A stretch of DNA of 64,000 bases from CAWEBF01 sp963807235 (GCA_963807235.1 CAWEBF010000009.1:558001-622000), one strand, 5' to 3'. Shown: positions 1 to 9,357, counted from the stretch's first letter. The notes: a model not told the origin generated them from the letters alone. Numbers and translations: made by a program.

Positions 1-341
1 ATGCGGTACAAGGTCAGTGAAGACGCCAGCGGAACGCGTGGCACCTTGCTGTCCTTCCCGGTATATGTCTCGGAGGACGGGCGCGAGTTGACGGTGTCGC
101 GCGACACCGAGGTATGGGGCGAGTCGGTGGTTGACGGCACGAGTGCGACAATCGCGATTCTGAGCGTGGCTCGCCAGACGGCCGACTGCGGCGTCTGGGC
201 ACGCTATTCGCTGACCGGGAACGAGCCGCGCCTCCTGGCTGCCGCCGCGCGGCTGCAGTGTCCAACCGAGCCGGACTCCCCGGCCCAACTCTCGGCAGCT
301 GGCCCTCCCGCGGATGGGACGCGATCCCGCGAAAGGACTGA
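1..341 (+). CDS. Unidentified protein, partial at the window edge
   Basis: An open frame runs from base 1 for about 90-100 residues with ordinary coding composition (for example SFPVYVSEDGRELTV). No family is recognised. The window begins at its first codon, so the true start may lie outside. After about base 290 the frame-1 reading turns into low-quality Arg/Thr/Ser-rich sequence that overlaps the next gene. A reading one frame over ends in TGA at 339-341, just before the GH19 start, so a frameshift near 270-300 is likely. The position directly upstream of a GH19 lysozyme suggests co-transcription. Function unknown. Confidence 0.35.
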
Positions 342-344
342 CGG

Positions 345-954
345 ATGTACATCGACCACACGGCCTTCTTCAACGGATACCGGTCGGCGTTCGGCCGGCT
401 CAAGCAAGGCCAGGTCACGGGCATCGAATTGCTGGGGCGCCACATGGAGGCGGACTCCGCCATCACGGATCTGCGGTGGTCCGCCTACATGCTGGCCACC
501 GTGAAGCACGAGTGCAGCGATACGTGGCAACCGATCATCGAGCGCGGCCCGCGCAGCTACTTCGATCAGTACCGAAACGGGCACCGCCAAAGGCACGCGT
601 CTGGGCAACACGGAGCCCGGCGACGGGTACCGCTTCCGCGGGCGGGGGTATGTGCAGATCACCGGGCGCGCCAACTATGCCCGTCTGACCACCGCCCTTG
701 GACTGGGTCCCGAGGCCAACCTCCAGCAGGATCCTGAGCACACGCTGCGCCCCGCGATCGCCTACGGGATCATGTCGGTCGGCATGCGGAAGGGCCTCTT
801 CACCGGCAAGAAGCTGTCCGACTACATCTCGCGGGCGGGCGGCTGCGACTACAAGCAGGCGCGGCGGATCATCAACGGCCAGGACCGCGCGGCGCTCATC
901 GCCGACTATGCAGTCACGCTCGAAGACATCCTTCGCGCGTCCATCATGAGGTAA
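345..954 (+). CDS. GH19-family chitinase/lysozyme, frameshifted
   Basis: This is a muramidase/chitinase-like glycoside hydrolase of the short phage-lysozyme type, cutting peptidoglycan or chitin. ATG at 345 follows an AAAGGA ribosome-binding site. The first half carries the GH19 helix with its catalytic glutamate (VKHECSDTWQPI). The second half carries GNTEPGDGYRF followed by RGRGYVQITGRANY, the second catalytic region and substrate-cleft motif. The halves lie in different frames. Removing one C near 573 restores a continuous YETGTAKGTRLGN typical of the family. Total length would be about 200 residues with no signal peptide visible. It is followed after 6 bases by the next gene. Such enzymes occur in prophages, secretion or injection systems and defence; nothing else phage-like is visible here. 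Confidence 0.78.
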
Positions 955-960
955 CCGTCG

Positions 961-2307
961 ATGCGTGACTATCTGGCCCGGGCCCGGGCGGCCCTGAATG
1001 GCTTCGACGCGGCCGCACGTGCGCTGTCCGCGGCGGCGGGCACCGCCGACACGCCCCCCATCCTGCCGAAGAGCCGCGAAACGGCCTCCGCGTTGCTGGA
1101 GGCCACCGCGCGCTTTGCGGGTATCACTGGCCCTGCCGGAGAACACGGCCGTGGACATCGCCGATCTGCAGGTGCGCCTCGAGGACCAGTCACGGCGCCT
1201 GGCGCGCCACCTGAAGGCGCTCGGCGAAGCCGTGGCCTCGGCGACGGGCGCCGCCCGCGCCACGGCGGATGCACTGGGCCCTGCGTTGCGGGACCTGGAG
1301 GAGCACGCGCAGCGCGTCGCGGCGGCCGTCTTCCCCAGCGCGATCGAAGGCGTGCGCGAGATCAACAAGACGCTGTGGGAGATGCGGCTCATCTGGAAAG
1401 ACTACGGCGACGTGCTCGATCGCGGTGTCAAAGGCAAGCTGCCGGGCCTGAGCTCGAAGCAGCTCGATGCCGTGGACACGACGGCACAGGAAGTGCTGTC
1501 GCGATTCGACGCCGTGAATGCGCTGATGAACAACCTGGTGACGGCGCCGCTCGTCGGCGACGGCGCTCAGGCGGCGGCGCTCGTCGAAAGCGCTCGCGCC
1601 GAGCTGACCGCTGCCGTCAAGCGGGCGCGCTCGAAGGCTGCCGATGCGTACAAGCCGTTCCACGCCGTGCTGTCGCGCGCCGAGAAGCTGGCTGCGCGAA
1701 GATCGCCGATCTCTTCGATGGCCTGCGCATCCCCGTATTCCCCCCGGCGGATCAGCTGCTGGCCTTTGCCGACTACATCGATCACGACGCCTACCGCGCC
1801 CTGGCTGGCGTGGAGCGGTTCGCGCTGATGAACATCGGCGCGCGCCTGCAGAGCGTCGCCCTGGGTTCCGGAGAAGGCGGCGGCACGCTGGCGGACCCGC
1901 GGTTCGGGATTCGCGTGTTCGACGTGTTTCCGGACCGCATCTACTTCACGGCGAAGGTGGAGTTTCTCAGGGCCGTCGAGGCGCTGGCCGATCCCAGGCG
2001 GAAGGTGTTCGAGAAGGCGCCCGCGGGCTTGCACCGGTTCCGCGACGGCAGCTACAAGCAGCGCCAGGGGCGCAAGGGCAACCTGCAGGTCAGCTACGCC
2101 AAGGGGACGCTGGCCGACCCGCGCGACGCGACGCGCATCTGCGTGGACGCGGACATCGATCTCTATCGCGGCACCGTGGCCCACCTCTTCGGCGAGGTCC
2201 TGGTGAACCACCTCACCGGGTCGAAGACCGATCAGTTCAAGGTGTGGGACACACTGGCCGACAGCAACGTGCGTCCGATCGGCGGCTTCGACGTCATCAA
2301 TGTCTAG
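961..2307 (+). CDS. Unknown protein with helical N-terminus, twice frameshifted
   Basis: About 448 residues if two single-base breaks (near 1130 and 1695) are mended: residues 1-56 in frame 1, a long helical, Ala-rich, coiled-coil-like middle in frame 2 (LQVRLEDQSRRLARHLKALG onward), and a C-terminal domain again in frame 1. The last 120 residues are distinctive: FRDGSYKQRQGRKGNLQVSY, then VDADIDLYRGTVAHLFGEVL and GSKTDQFKVWDTLAD. I do not recognise the family. It starts 6 bases after the GH19 gene and probably shares its transcript, so it may be the partner or target-recognition protein of that lysozyme; this is inference. A large palindromic repeat follows its stop codon. Confidence 0.6.
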   Translation: MRDYLARARAALNGFDAAARALSAAAGTADTPPILPKSRETASALLEATARFAGITGPAGEHGRGHRRSAGAPRGPVTAPGAPPEGARRSRGLGDGRRPRHGGCTGPCVAGPGGARAARRGGRLPQRDRRRARDQQDAVGDAAHLERLRRRARSRCQRQAAGPELEAARCRGHDGTGSAVAIRRRECADEQPGDGAARRRRRSGGGARRKRSRRADRCRQAGALEGCRCVQAVPRRAVARREAGCAKIADLFDGLRIPVFPPADQLLAFADYIDHDAYRALAGVERFALMNIGARLQSVALGSGEGGGTLADPRFGIRVFDVFPDRIYFTAKVEFLRAVEALADPRRKVFEKAPAGLHRFRDGSYKQRQGRKGNLQVSYAKGTLADPRDATRICVDADIDLYRGTVAHLFGEVLVNHLTGSKTDQFKVWDTLADSNVRPIGGFDVINV

Positions 2308-2312
2308 TAAAC

Positions 2313-2372
2313 AGGACGTTGGGGCCGGGCCTAATTGCGTGAGACGGAAATTAGGCCCGGCCCCGATGTCCT
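2313..2372. repeat. Palindromic repeat, GGGGYCGGGCCTAATT family, copy 1
   Basis: An inverted repeat of about 24 bases per arm (2313-2336 and 2349-2372) with three mismatches and a 12-base loop. The core GGGGCCGGGCCTAATT is matched exactly by AATTAGGCCCGGCCCC. It lies between two convergent genes and could act as a bidirectional terminator, but it lacks U-tracts and its core recurs at 30340-30396 and, as a half copy, at 32065-32086, which marks it as a dispersed element. Confidence 0.85.
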
Positions 2373-2397
2373 CTAACGAGGACCACCTGCGCGGACG

Positions 2398-3357
2398 TCA
2401 TCGCCGTCTGAATTCCGCCAGCGCGTCGTAAATCGCGCGGCGCGCGCGGTTCATGCTGCCCAGGGGACGGTGCGGCACCAGCGCGTGCCACGGGTTGAAG
2501 CGGATGGCCTCGCACTGCGCCACCTGCTCCGGCGAATCGAAGCGCTGCGACGGGATGCGAAGCGTCGCCACGACCTGGAAGGGCGCGGTCTCGCTCGACC
2601 ATTCGACGCTGGCGTCTTCGATCGGCATCCGCTCGGCGTCGGTCTGCACCTGTACCGCGAACTCGAACATGGCCTCTCCGCCGGCGAGCCGCGTCCGCAG
2701 CGCATCGGTGAGGTATGACGGCGTGCTGGCCGGCGGCGGCGAGGTGCGCTGACCGGGCGCCGGGCGCATGTGGTACTTGACCGCGCGGCCCTCGCCGAAC
2801 AGATACGGCGTCGCGCTCCAGTACGGGATGTCCAGGTGGCAGGTGTGATTCTGCTGTGCGGCCCGGGCGATCCCCGCCGCCCTGAGGTGCGACACGAAGT
2901 ACAGGATGCGCCGCAACCCGCCGGCTTCGTTGGCGCGCAGCAGTTCCAGGAAGGTCTTGGCGTCGGCGGCCATCATCACCGGGTGGCTGTTCAGCACGAA
3001 GTCCTGGTCCGTGGCGCCGGGCGTCAGGTTCTCGCCGGATACGCCCTGTACCTTGATCGACATGCCACGAATATCGCGCTCGCGATCGGAGCTGGACGTG
3101 GCGTTGGCGAAGCGTACCCGCGCCGGATACGTGCCCGGCTGCGCGAACAGCCCGACCCTCAGCATCGTCGGCAGGTCGGCCGGCACGGCGAATTCGGCCT
3201 CCACGCAGCCCGCCGCGCGCGCCTGGTTGAAGCGGCCGATCGGGGCGCCCGGCGCCCGTGGCCGCCGCGCGCTCGACTCCTGCAGGAACGTGATGAACTC
3301 GGCGATGGTCGCTGCCTCGTCGGCAGCGATCGTCTCCTCCGCCAGGTGGCCGCTCAT
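2398..3357 (-). CDS. Catalase-related haem protein (mini-catalase/allene-oxide-synthase-like)
   Basis: 319 residues, the size of the small catalase-related hydroperoxide-metabolising family rather than a true catalase (about 480 or more). Visible catalase features are the barrel segment GLFAQPGTYPARVRFANA, the FVLNSHPVMM segment with distal Asn, and a C-terminal RRAIY that matches the RxxxY proximal haem-tyrosine ligand. The usual distal histidine before AxGC appears to be replaced: the sequence reads RFNQARAAGCVEAEF where relatives have a His, leaving Gln. Loss of that His would argue against catalase activity and for a peroxide-rearranging or binding role. It has a good AGAGGA ribosome-binding site, lies 31 bases after the OYE gene and forms the 3' end of the alpha-dioxygenase operon. 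Substrate inferred, not shown. Confidence 0.78.
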   Translation of the reverse strand: MSGHLAEETIAADEAATIAEFITFLQESSARRPRAPGAPIGRFNQARAAGCVEAEFAVPADLPTMLRVGLFAQPGTYPARVRFANATSSSDRERDIRGMSIKVQGVSGENLTPGATDQDFVLNSHPVMMAADAKTFLELLRANEAGGLRRILYFVSHLRAAGIARAAQQNHTCHLDIPYWSATPYLFGEGRAVKYHMRPAPGQRTSPPPASTPSYLTDALRTRLAGGEAMFEFAVQVQTDAERMPIEDASVEWSSETAPFQVVATLRIPSQRFDSPEQVAQCEAIRFNPWHALVPHRPLGSMNRARRAIYDALAEFRRR

Positions 3358-3388
3358 GAGTGTCCTCTACAAATGACGCCAGACCCCA

Positions 3389-4714
3389 TTACACAAATGG
3401 TGGCGGGTCGTAGACGGACATGATCTGCGCCACCATCGCGTCGCGCGACGGGTAGCGCGTCTCGTCGTAGCAGCCGAGCGGGTTCTCGACCACGTTCACC
3501 AGGCAGCGGTTGCAGTAGGTGCACGGCTTCTCGGCCTTGTCCTGCCCCCGCTGGAACACCTGTACCAGGTCGTTGTTCGCCACGAGCGTCCTCGCCGCGC
3601 TGACCGCGTCGCAGTCGCCGCGCTCGATGGCTGCGGCGATCACCGAGGCGGTCTGGAACCCGCCGGTGCAGATCACCGGCACCGTCACGGCGTCCTTGAT
3701 CGCCCGCGCATCCTTCAGGTTCTTGCCCTCGATCTGATCGGGCGGCCCGGCGGCCCTGTTCCACGCCGAGCGCGCTATCTGACCGGTCATCCCATGGAAC
3801 AGCAGGAAGTTGGCGAAGGTGCGCTCTCCGTTCGAAATCATCGTGTCGTAGCTGGCGGCCAGATCCTCGACGGGCAGGTCCGAACCCGCGGGGTTGCGCG
3901 GGTGCGGAAAGAAACTGCCGCTGGACACGTGGATGGCGTCCACGCCGGCCTCCACCAGCCATTTGCAGACCTGGATCGATTCCTCCAGCGTGTTGCCCGA
4001 CGGCCCGAAGTTGAAAACGGCCAGAGCGTCGTCGAACTCCTGGGCGCTGATCTTCATCTGCAGGTGGAAGTCGTGGCCGACCTTGGCCCGGATGGCTCGC
4101 ACCACCTCCAGGACGAACCGCGCGCGGTTCTCGAGCGTCCCGCCGTACTCGTCCTTCCGGTCGTTGATCGCCGAGCTGAGGAACTGGGTGATGAGATACC
4201 CGTTCGCCCCGTGCAGCTCCACGCCGTCCAGCCCGGCCTCGCGCGCGCGCCGGGCGCCCTCGGCGAAGGCGGCCACGGTCTCGGCGATCTGCGCCGTGGT
4301 CATCGCCTGGCAGCGGAACCCGTGCAGCGGGTCGGCCTTGCTCGTGGACGAGAGGCCCACCGGGTACTCGATGCCGTTGATGTCGCGCTGGCGCCCGCCG
4401 TGGCTCAACTGCATGATGAACTTGCAGTCGTGCTCGTGCACGGCCTTCCCCACGGCGCGCCAGAACGGGATGTGGCGGTCGTGGTCGATCATCGCGTAGT
4501 TGGGCACGATGCGGCCGCGCAGGTGCACGGGCACGAACGACGAGATGATGCAGCCCACGCCGCCCTTGGCGAACTTGCGTTCCCAGTTGATGCGCGCCTG
4601 GTTGCCCGACCCGTCGTAGTTGTCGAAGCGGCCGGAGATGTTCGAGCGGAACACCCGGTTCTTGACCGTCAGGTTCTTGAACGCGAGCGGCTTGAAGATC
4701 GCGTCGAAGGCCAC
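3389..4714 (-). CDS. NADH:flavin oxidoreductase, Old Yellow Enzyme family
   Basis: 441 residues; FMN-dependent ene-reductase that would reduce activated C=C bonds such as enones. The TIM barrel is complete: KNLTVKNRVFRSN at the N-terminus, QLSHGGRQ, and the family signature GVELHGANGYLITQFLS followed by DEYGGTLENRARF. A C-terminal cysteine cluster CTYCNRCLVN...GC resembles the iron-sulfur motif of 2,4-dienoyl-CoA-reductase-type members, but there is no C-terminal NAD-binding half, so the enzyme is the short form. GTG at 4714 is chosen because AAAGGTGG precedes it and it lies just after the alpha-dioxygenase stop (TAG, 4717-4719). Plant OYE homologues reduce oxo-phytodienoate; a similar job on dioxygenase products is the inferred role. 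Confidence 0.88.
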   Translation of the reverse strand: MAFDAIFKPLAFKNLTVKNRVFRSNISGRFDNYDGSGNQARINWERKFAKGGVGCIISSFVPVHLRGRIVPNYAMIDHDRHIPFWRAVGKAVHEHDCKFIMQLSHGGRQRDINGIEYPVGLSSTSKADPLHGFRCQAMTTAQIAETVAAFAEGARRAREAGLDGVELHGANGYLITQFLSSAINDRKDEYGGTLENRARFVLEVVRAIRAKVGHDFHLQMKISAQEFDDALAVFNFGPSGNTLEESIQVCKWLVEAGVDAIHVSSGSFFPHPRNPAGSDLPVEDLAASYDTMISNGERTFANFLLFHGMTGQIARSAWNRAAGPPDQIEGKNLKDARAIKDAVTVPVICTGGFQTASVIAAAIERGDCDAVSAARTLVANNDLVQVFQRGQDKAEKPCTYCNRCLVNVVENPLGCYDETRYPSRDAMVAQIMSVYDPPPFV

Positions 4715-4716
4715 GG

Positions 4717-6456
4717 CTAGCCCACCTTTCGCCAGGGTTTGAATGCGTTCTCGACGCCCTCGAGCGCCGGCTTGAGCGCCGGCACATGGCGGCGCAGCAC
4801 GTCGAGCATCGTCGTCTCCTCCACCCACTCGATGCCCGGCTGGGTGTACATCTCCGGGGTGTAGTCCTGCGACAGGAACCGGTCGCTCTTGAGCCGCCGC
4901 GAGGCCATCAGGATGAAGACGCGGAACGCCGTGTCGCTGAATCCGAACCCCTCGGGCAGCGGCTCGCACATCAGCCCGACCAGCAGGTCCACCTTCTCCA
5001 GATCGCCGTCGTAGACGCGCTTGATCTCCTGCGCCCACTGCGGGTTGTCGGTCAGCTCCTCGAAGCTCGTCACCGGCTTCTTGTGGAAGAGACGGCGGAA
5101 CTGGTTGTAGCGCGGCACGCCGCGCTCGCGGTCGCGCAGGATGTCCACGGCGGCGATGTCGAAGAGCTCGCCCGAGTCCTTCTTCAGCTGCTGCAGGTGC
5201 TTCGGGAAGTTGTGGAGCCGCAGCGCGCCCGGGTGCGAGATGCCGAACGAATAGAGGAGATCCGCCACCTGGCACCGCTCGAGCACCTTGCGCCCGGCAC
5301 GGCCGGACAGCCCGGGCAGCTCGAACCGCTCGAGCTCCTTCCCCGTCTCGGCCGACCACAGGGTGAAATCGTCCGGAAGCAGCGAGTGCATGCGGTAGAC
5401 GGCCGACGAACTCTTCGGTCAGCGAATACGGCGCGGTGTGGTGGTCGGTCGGCGAACCGGGGATGCCGCTCGAGATACTCGTTGTCCTGGAGGCTGGGGA
5501 ACACTTTCTGGAGTCCCGGCACCAGGCCGTACCAGTTCGTGCGCAGCGCCAGCACGATGAGCGGATGCGGCATGATCGCCGGCGTCCACTCCACGGTGTG
5601 GATCTTGGCCATCAGGGCGCTGACGACCAGCCGTGCCTTGTCGAAGAGCTGCTGATCGTCCCACGCGGGAAACTCCTGCGCCAGCCGGTCGCAGACCGCG
5701 TTGTGTTCCAGGGCGAAGAGGCCGTGCAGCAGGCTGAGCGCCACCCAGGCGTTCTCCGTCATGCCGGTGACTTCGAGCCCCGTGACCGGGTCGAGACCCA
5801 GCCGGCAGTCGTCGCCGACCTTGACCTTGCCCTTGGTCCCGGTCCGCAGCGTCGCCTGCACCGCGGGCGTGCTGCCGTAGACCTGCGAGCCGTCCCACCA
5901 GTGGGAGTTGTCGTTGACGTAGGCCGGCGGCCGCTTGGGATCCGGCCGCTTTTGCGGATCGACCGGCGTCTTGGGCAGCCGCATCGGCCGCTCGGGCCAC
6001 GCGTCGCCGTCTGCCAGCGGAATCTCGTGGGCGTTGTCCATCGTGCCCTGCCGGTGCAGGAACCAGTCGTGGGTCTGGAACTGGATCCACGCCGCGGCCA
6101 TCACGTTCGAGGATCGTGACCGGCTGGAACTTCTCGCGCGTGAACAGCTCCTGGCTGACCGTGCGCGGGTTCGGCGTCATCAGGTTCGCGGTGTCCGGGA
6201 ACGGTCTCGGACAACGGCACGTTCCGGCCGAACCGCGTGCCGCTGCTGCCCATCACCGGGCACCGCAGGTCGTTGAACTCGCCGTTGGCCGGTCCGGCTG
6301 GCCTTGGCCTCCGCCGGGATCGTGCCGGGGTCCTGCGGAAGCGGAGGGTCCTCGGTGTCGTGAAGGTTCTTGGCCCTGAGCTCGTTGCGGATCTCGACCA
6401 GCCTGCCGGCCGCGGCCGGCTCGCGGCAGCTCGAACCACTCTTTATCGCGTGACAT
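4717..6456 (-). CDS. Fatty-acid alpha-dioxygenase (haem peroxidase superfamily), frameshifted
   Basis: About 580 residues. It is strongly like plant pathogen-inducible alpha-dioxygenase, which adds O2 to the alpha carbon of free fatty acids. In order: an N-terminal segment LVEIRNELRAKNLHDTEDPP, GEFNDLRCPVMGSSGTRFGRNVP, the distal-His motif QFQTHDWFLH, WWDGSQVYGS, LFALEHNAVCDRL, RTNWYGLVPG, then SLTEEFV and AVYRMHSLLP, which holds the catalytic Tyr and proximal His (Y-x-x-H), and RDRERGVPRYNQFRR with the substrate Arg region. ATG at 6456 (MSRDKEWFELP) follows GGAGG. Single-base breaks occur near 6400, 6170, 6110, 5440 and 5406, yet every block is intact, so sequencing indels are likely. It sits 2 bases upstream of the OYE gene. 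Confidence 0.88.
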
Positions 6457-6554
6457 AGGACGCGCCTCCATGGGTCTGAGCAGGTCAACGAGCAACACGA
6501 CGCCGGCGAACGTGGGGCCGACAGCAAGGGCATGATGGCCACGGGCAGGCTTGG

Positions 6555-7237
6555 TCACGCGCCCTCACCGCGGCGCCGCGACGCGCTGACGATGGCGAAG
6601 CGCACCGCGAGGAACGTCACGATGCCCCAACCCAACAGCGCGATCAAGCTGAACAGGATCAAGCCGGCCGGGGCGATCGAGCAGCGACGACAGCCCGGCG
6701 AGCCGCGACATCGGTGCCTCCAGCCCGACAGGCGCTCCATCGGTCCGCGAAGCTGCGCCAGCTGATCCATACTGCCCGACAGGTTCGCGACCGCCGCCAG
6801 CTGCGTCTGCAATTCCCGACACACGATCGAGCGACGGCTGCAACGCCGCCACCGCTTCGAGGCTCGGCCGCATCCGCGCCAGCCGATCCATCGACGGTCC
6901 CAGCGCAGCCGTGGCCTCGAGCCCCGGCCGTATCTCCACCAGGCGGGACATCGGCGTCTGCAGCTCGGCCAGCGCGCGCATCGACGGATCGAGGCCGGCC
7001 ACGCGGCCCATCGGCTCGCGCAGATCGGCCACGCCTTTCAGCGTCGGCTCCAGCCCTGCCACCGCCGTCATCGGCTCGCGCAACCGCTCGACGCCCTGCA
7101 GCGCCGGCACCAGCGCACGCGTCGACCGCCGTGGATTGCTTGATCGTCTCGCTGTTGGCGATGATGGCCGCCGTGCTGGCGCGGATGTTCTCGTTGTTCT
7201 CTCGCAGGGTCATCGCGAGCGAGCAGCCACTGCTCAT
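6555..7237 (-). CDS. Decapeptide-repeat protein with C-terminal membrane anchor, frameshifted
   Basis: No family recognised. The N-terminus is helical (TLRENNENIRASTAAIIANS). The middle is at least a dozen 9-11-residue units of pattern P-x-[ML]-x-x-[LV]-A-x-[LI]-x, for example PSMDRLARMR, PSLEAVAALQ and PMSRLAGL. The C-terminus is one membrane helix (LILFSLIALLGWGIVTFLAV) and a short basic tail. Three to four single-base breaks (near 7125, 6810, 6720 and 6665) split it. The units would make a proline-punctuated amphipathic helix reminiscent of apolipoprotein-like lipid binders. It is the first gene of the minus-strand arm, 98 bases before the alpha-dioxygenase, so a membrane-tethered lipid-handling or scaffold role is a reasonable guess. 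The exact start is uncertain (7237 or 7213). Confidence 0.6.
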
Positions 7238-7455
7238 CGAACGTCGCAAGTGCAATATGGATGAGTCGAACGCGTGCTGTCATGGTGCCTTGCAGTGTAA
7301 TGCGACCCTTGCTCCGCTATTGCGCGTGTGCTTGAATGCCATCACTCGTGCGCAGCGACCTCAGCCGTAACGCATGGCGCGAAGGCACCTGGCTCCTCCG
7401 CGTTCAGGATCCTGTTCCGGCGGGGCGTAGAGCACGTGACTAGCCTGGTTCAGCG
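7238..7455. promoter_or_regulatory. Divergent intergenic region of the lipid-oxidation cluster
   Basis: The only gap of about 200 bases in the cluster, lying between the first gene of each arm. Both arms must start from here, so it should hold two promoters and any shared operator. I see no convincing sigma-70 pair, riboswitch or strong hairpin; the call rests on position alone. Confidence 0.5.
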
Positions 7456-8955
7456 TTGACGGTCAGCTGTCACAGAGGTCTCTGGCCGTGGCTGCTGGCG
7501 CGCTCGATCGCTGCCATGTCATTGCCTGGGTCGTCGTGTCGGTTCGCGTCGATCGGCCCGTCGCGTTCGACGACATCGAGGAACACTTCAAGTACGGCTC
7601 GATCGGCAGCGAGCCCGGCGTGTCGCTGCTGCAGCCCGTCGGTGGCGTGCTGCCGCCCTACTGGGTGTTCCGGGCGCTTCCGGCCATCTGTCCCGACCGC
7701 ATCCGCGGCGGATACGAATCGTTCGGCTTCACGATGGAGCCGGCCACGAGCTGCCCATCGGCGTCTCGCGCCGCCGGCGCATCGGCGTGGACCACGTCGG
7801 GATGAACTGCGCCGCCTGCCACAGCAGCACCGTGCGCGACACGCCCACGTCTCCAACCTCGCGTGGTGCTGGGGATGCCGGCGCACAAGCTCGACCTTCA
7901 GGGCTTCGTCCAGTTCGTCCTCGAGTGCTCCCTCGACAGCCGGCTGACGCCGGCGGCGGTGCGTGCGCAGTTTCCCGCCAACGGCGAGCGGCCTTCCCTC
8001 TTCGAGCGGGCGTTGCTGCGCGCCGGCCTGATCGACCGGCTCAAGCTCCAGACGCTCGACCTGCGCAACCGGATCGCGCCGATTCTGGACGACGCGCATC
8101 CCACGCTGGGGGCAGGGCCGGGTCGATACGTTCAACCCCTACAAGGCGATCCAGTTCAACTGGAACATCGCGAAGCTGCCGCCATCGGAGCTGATTGGGG
8201 CCGCGGACTTTCCTTCCCTGTGGAACCAGGCGCCACGGGAGGGGCTGCAGCTGCACTGGGACGGCAACAACGACTCCGTGGACGAGCGCAACCTCAGCGC
8301 CGGCCTTGGGGCGGGCATTACGCCGGTCACGGTCGATCACGCCGGGCTGGCCCGCGTGCGTGAGTGGACGTGGACGCTTGAAGCCTCCCGACTATCCGTA
8401 TCCGGTGGATCGGAGCCTGGCCGACGCGCGGCGTGGCGGTCTACGGACAGATGTGCGCCTCCTGCCACGGAGACCATCGCTTCCGCGATGGGCAGCGCTC
8501 GGGCGACCGGCTGGGCCAGGTGGAGGACATCGATCGCATCGGCACCGACCGCCACCGCCTCGATTCGTACACGCCGGCCTTCGCCGCGAACCAATACACG
8601 CTCTTCCCGGACTCGCCGTACCGGTTCAACCGATTCCGCAAGACCCGCGGCTACGCAAACCACCCGCTCGACGGCATCTGGCTGCGCGGACCCTACCTCC
8701 ACAACGGGTCGGTGCCCACGCTGCGCGCGCTCCTCGACGAACCGTCGCGGCGCCCGGTGTCGTTCTATCGCGGCTACGACGTGTTCGATCACGCAAGGCG
8801 TCGGATTCGTGTCCACGGTGGCGCAGGCGGACGGCCGCAGCTTCTTCCTCTTCGACACCGCGATTCCCGGCAACGGCAACGGCGGGCACGAGTACGGCAC
8901 CACCCTCCCCGACGCCGACAAGGCCGCCATCGTCGAGTACATGAAGACCTTCTGA
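7456..8955 (+). CDS. RoxA-like di-haem c-type cytochrome 1, frameshifted
   Basis: About 490 residues, presumably periplasmic with an N-terminal hydrophobic anchor. Conserved blocks in order: EEHFKYGSIGSEP, YWVFRALPAICPDR, the first haem site NCAACHSS, TFNPYKAIQFNWN, the second haem site CASCHGDHRFRDG, GTDRHRLDSYT, LRGPYLHNGSVPTLRALLD and a final HEYGTTLPDADKAAIVEYMK. Two CxxCH sites plus the YLHNGSVPTL block place it with the di-haem peroxidase/rubber-oxygenase (RoxA/RoxB) group, whose founders split polyisoprene double bonds with O2. Breaks near 7515, 7745, 7840, 8115, 8390 and 8800 divide it. It is a clear paralogue of the protein at 9358. The exact N-terminus cannot be fixed because a break falls in the anchor. 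Confidence 0.72.
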
Positions 8956-8972
8956 CCCGCGAGGACACCATC

Positions 8973-9357
8973 ATGGCCATCGCCACAACCTCCGCCGGCC
9001 GCTGGTTCCGTCGCGTGGTCTGGCTGGGCATCGCCGCCAACGTGGCGCTGGCGATGCCCACCATCGCCGCGCCCGATCAGATGATCGCGCTCAGCCGGGT
9101 TGCCCACGGTCACGCCCCACCTGTGGGCGCGGTTTGCGGGGCTGCTCCTGATCCTGCTGAGCGCGTTCTACGCACCCGCCGCCATCGACCCCGACCGATA
9201 TCGCGCCAACGCGTGGCTGGCCGTCGTGTCGCGGCTGGCAGGGGTCGTGTTCTTCATGGGTGAGCCGGTCTACCGGCTGCTGGGGCTTTTCGACCTGGTG
9301 TTCCTGGTGCCCGAGGCGGTGCTGCTGTTCATCGCCACGCGGCGCGAGCCGCCCGTC
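8973..9357 (+). CDS. Small membrane protein between the two di-haem cytochromes
   Basis: About 128 residues with four predicted membrane helices (VVWLGIAANVALAMPTI, FAGLLLILLSAFY, WLAVVSRLAGVVFFMG, LFDLVFLVPEAVLLFIAT). ATG at 8973 lies 17 bases after the stop of cytochrome 1. A single-base break near 9095 separates helix 1 from the rest. There is no stop codon before the ATG of the next gene at 9358: the two read through in one frame. A TGA overlapping that ATG (ATGA) exists one frame over, so either a second indel hides the normal stop, or the membrane domain is fused to cytochrome 2. The fold resembles small DoxX/DUF4345-like proteins, but assignment is weak. Confidence 0.6.

Noticed and set aside
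3389..5359. 656-codon reading of the OYE gene
   Set aside because: Only the last 441 codons are OYE; the upstream part is an out-of-frame reading of the alpha-dioxygenase, which has its own stop at 4717.
6659..7255. Decapeptide-repeat gene as a DNA repeat element
   Set aside because: The periodicity is protein-level (about 30 bases per unit, poorly conserved in DNA) and ends in a membrane helix, so it is coding.
7256..7455. Specific promoter boxes between the two arms of the lipid-oxidation cluster
   Set aside because: Several weak TTGACG- or TAATGC-like hexamers exist, but none has an acceptable partner at 16-18 bases.
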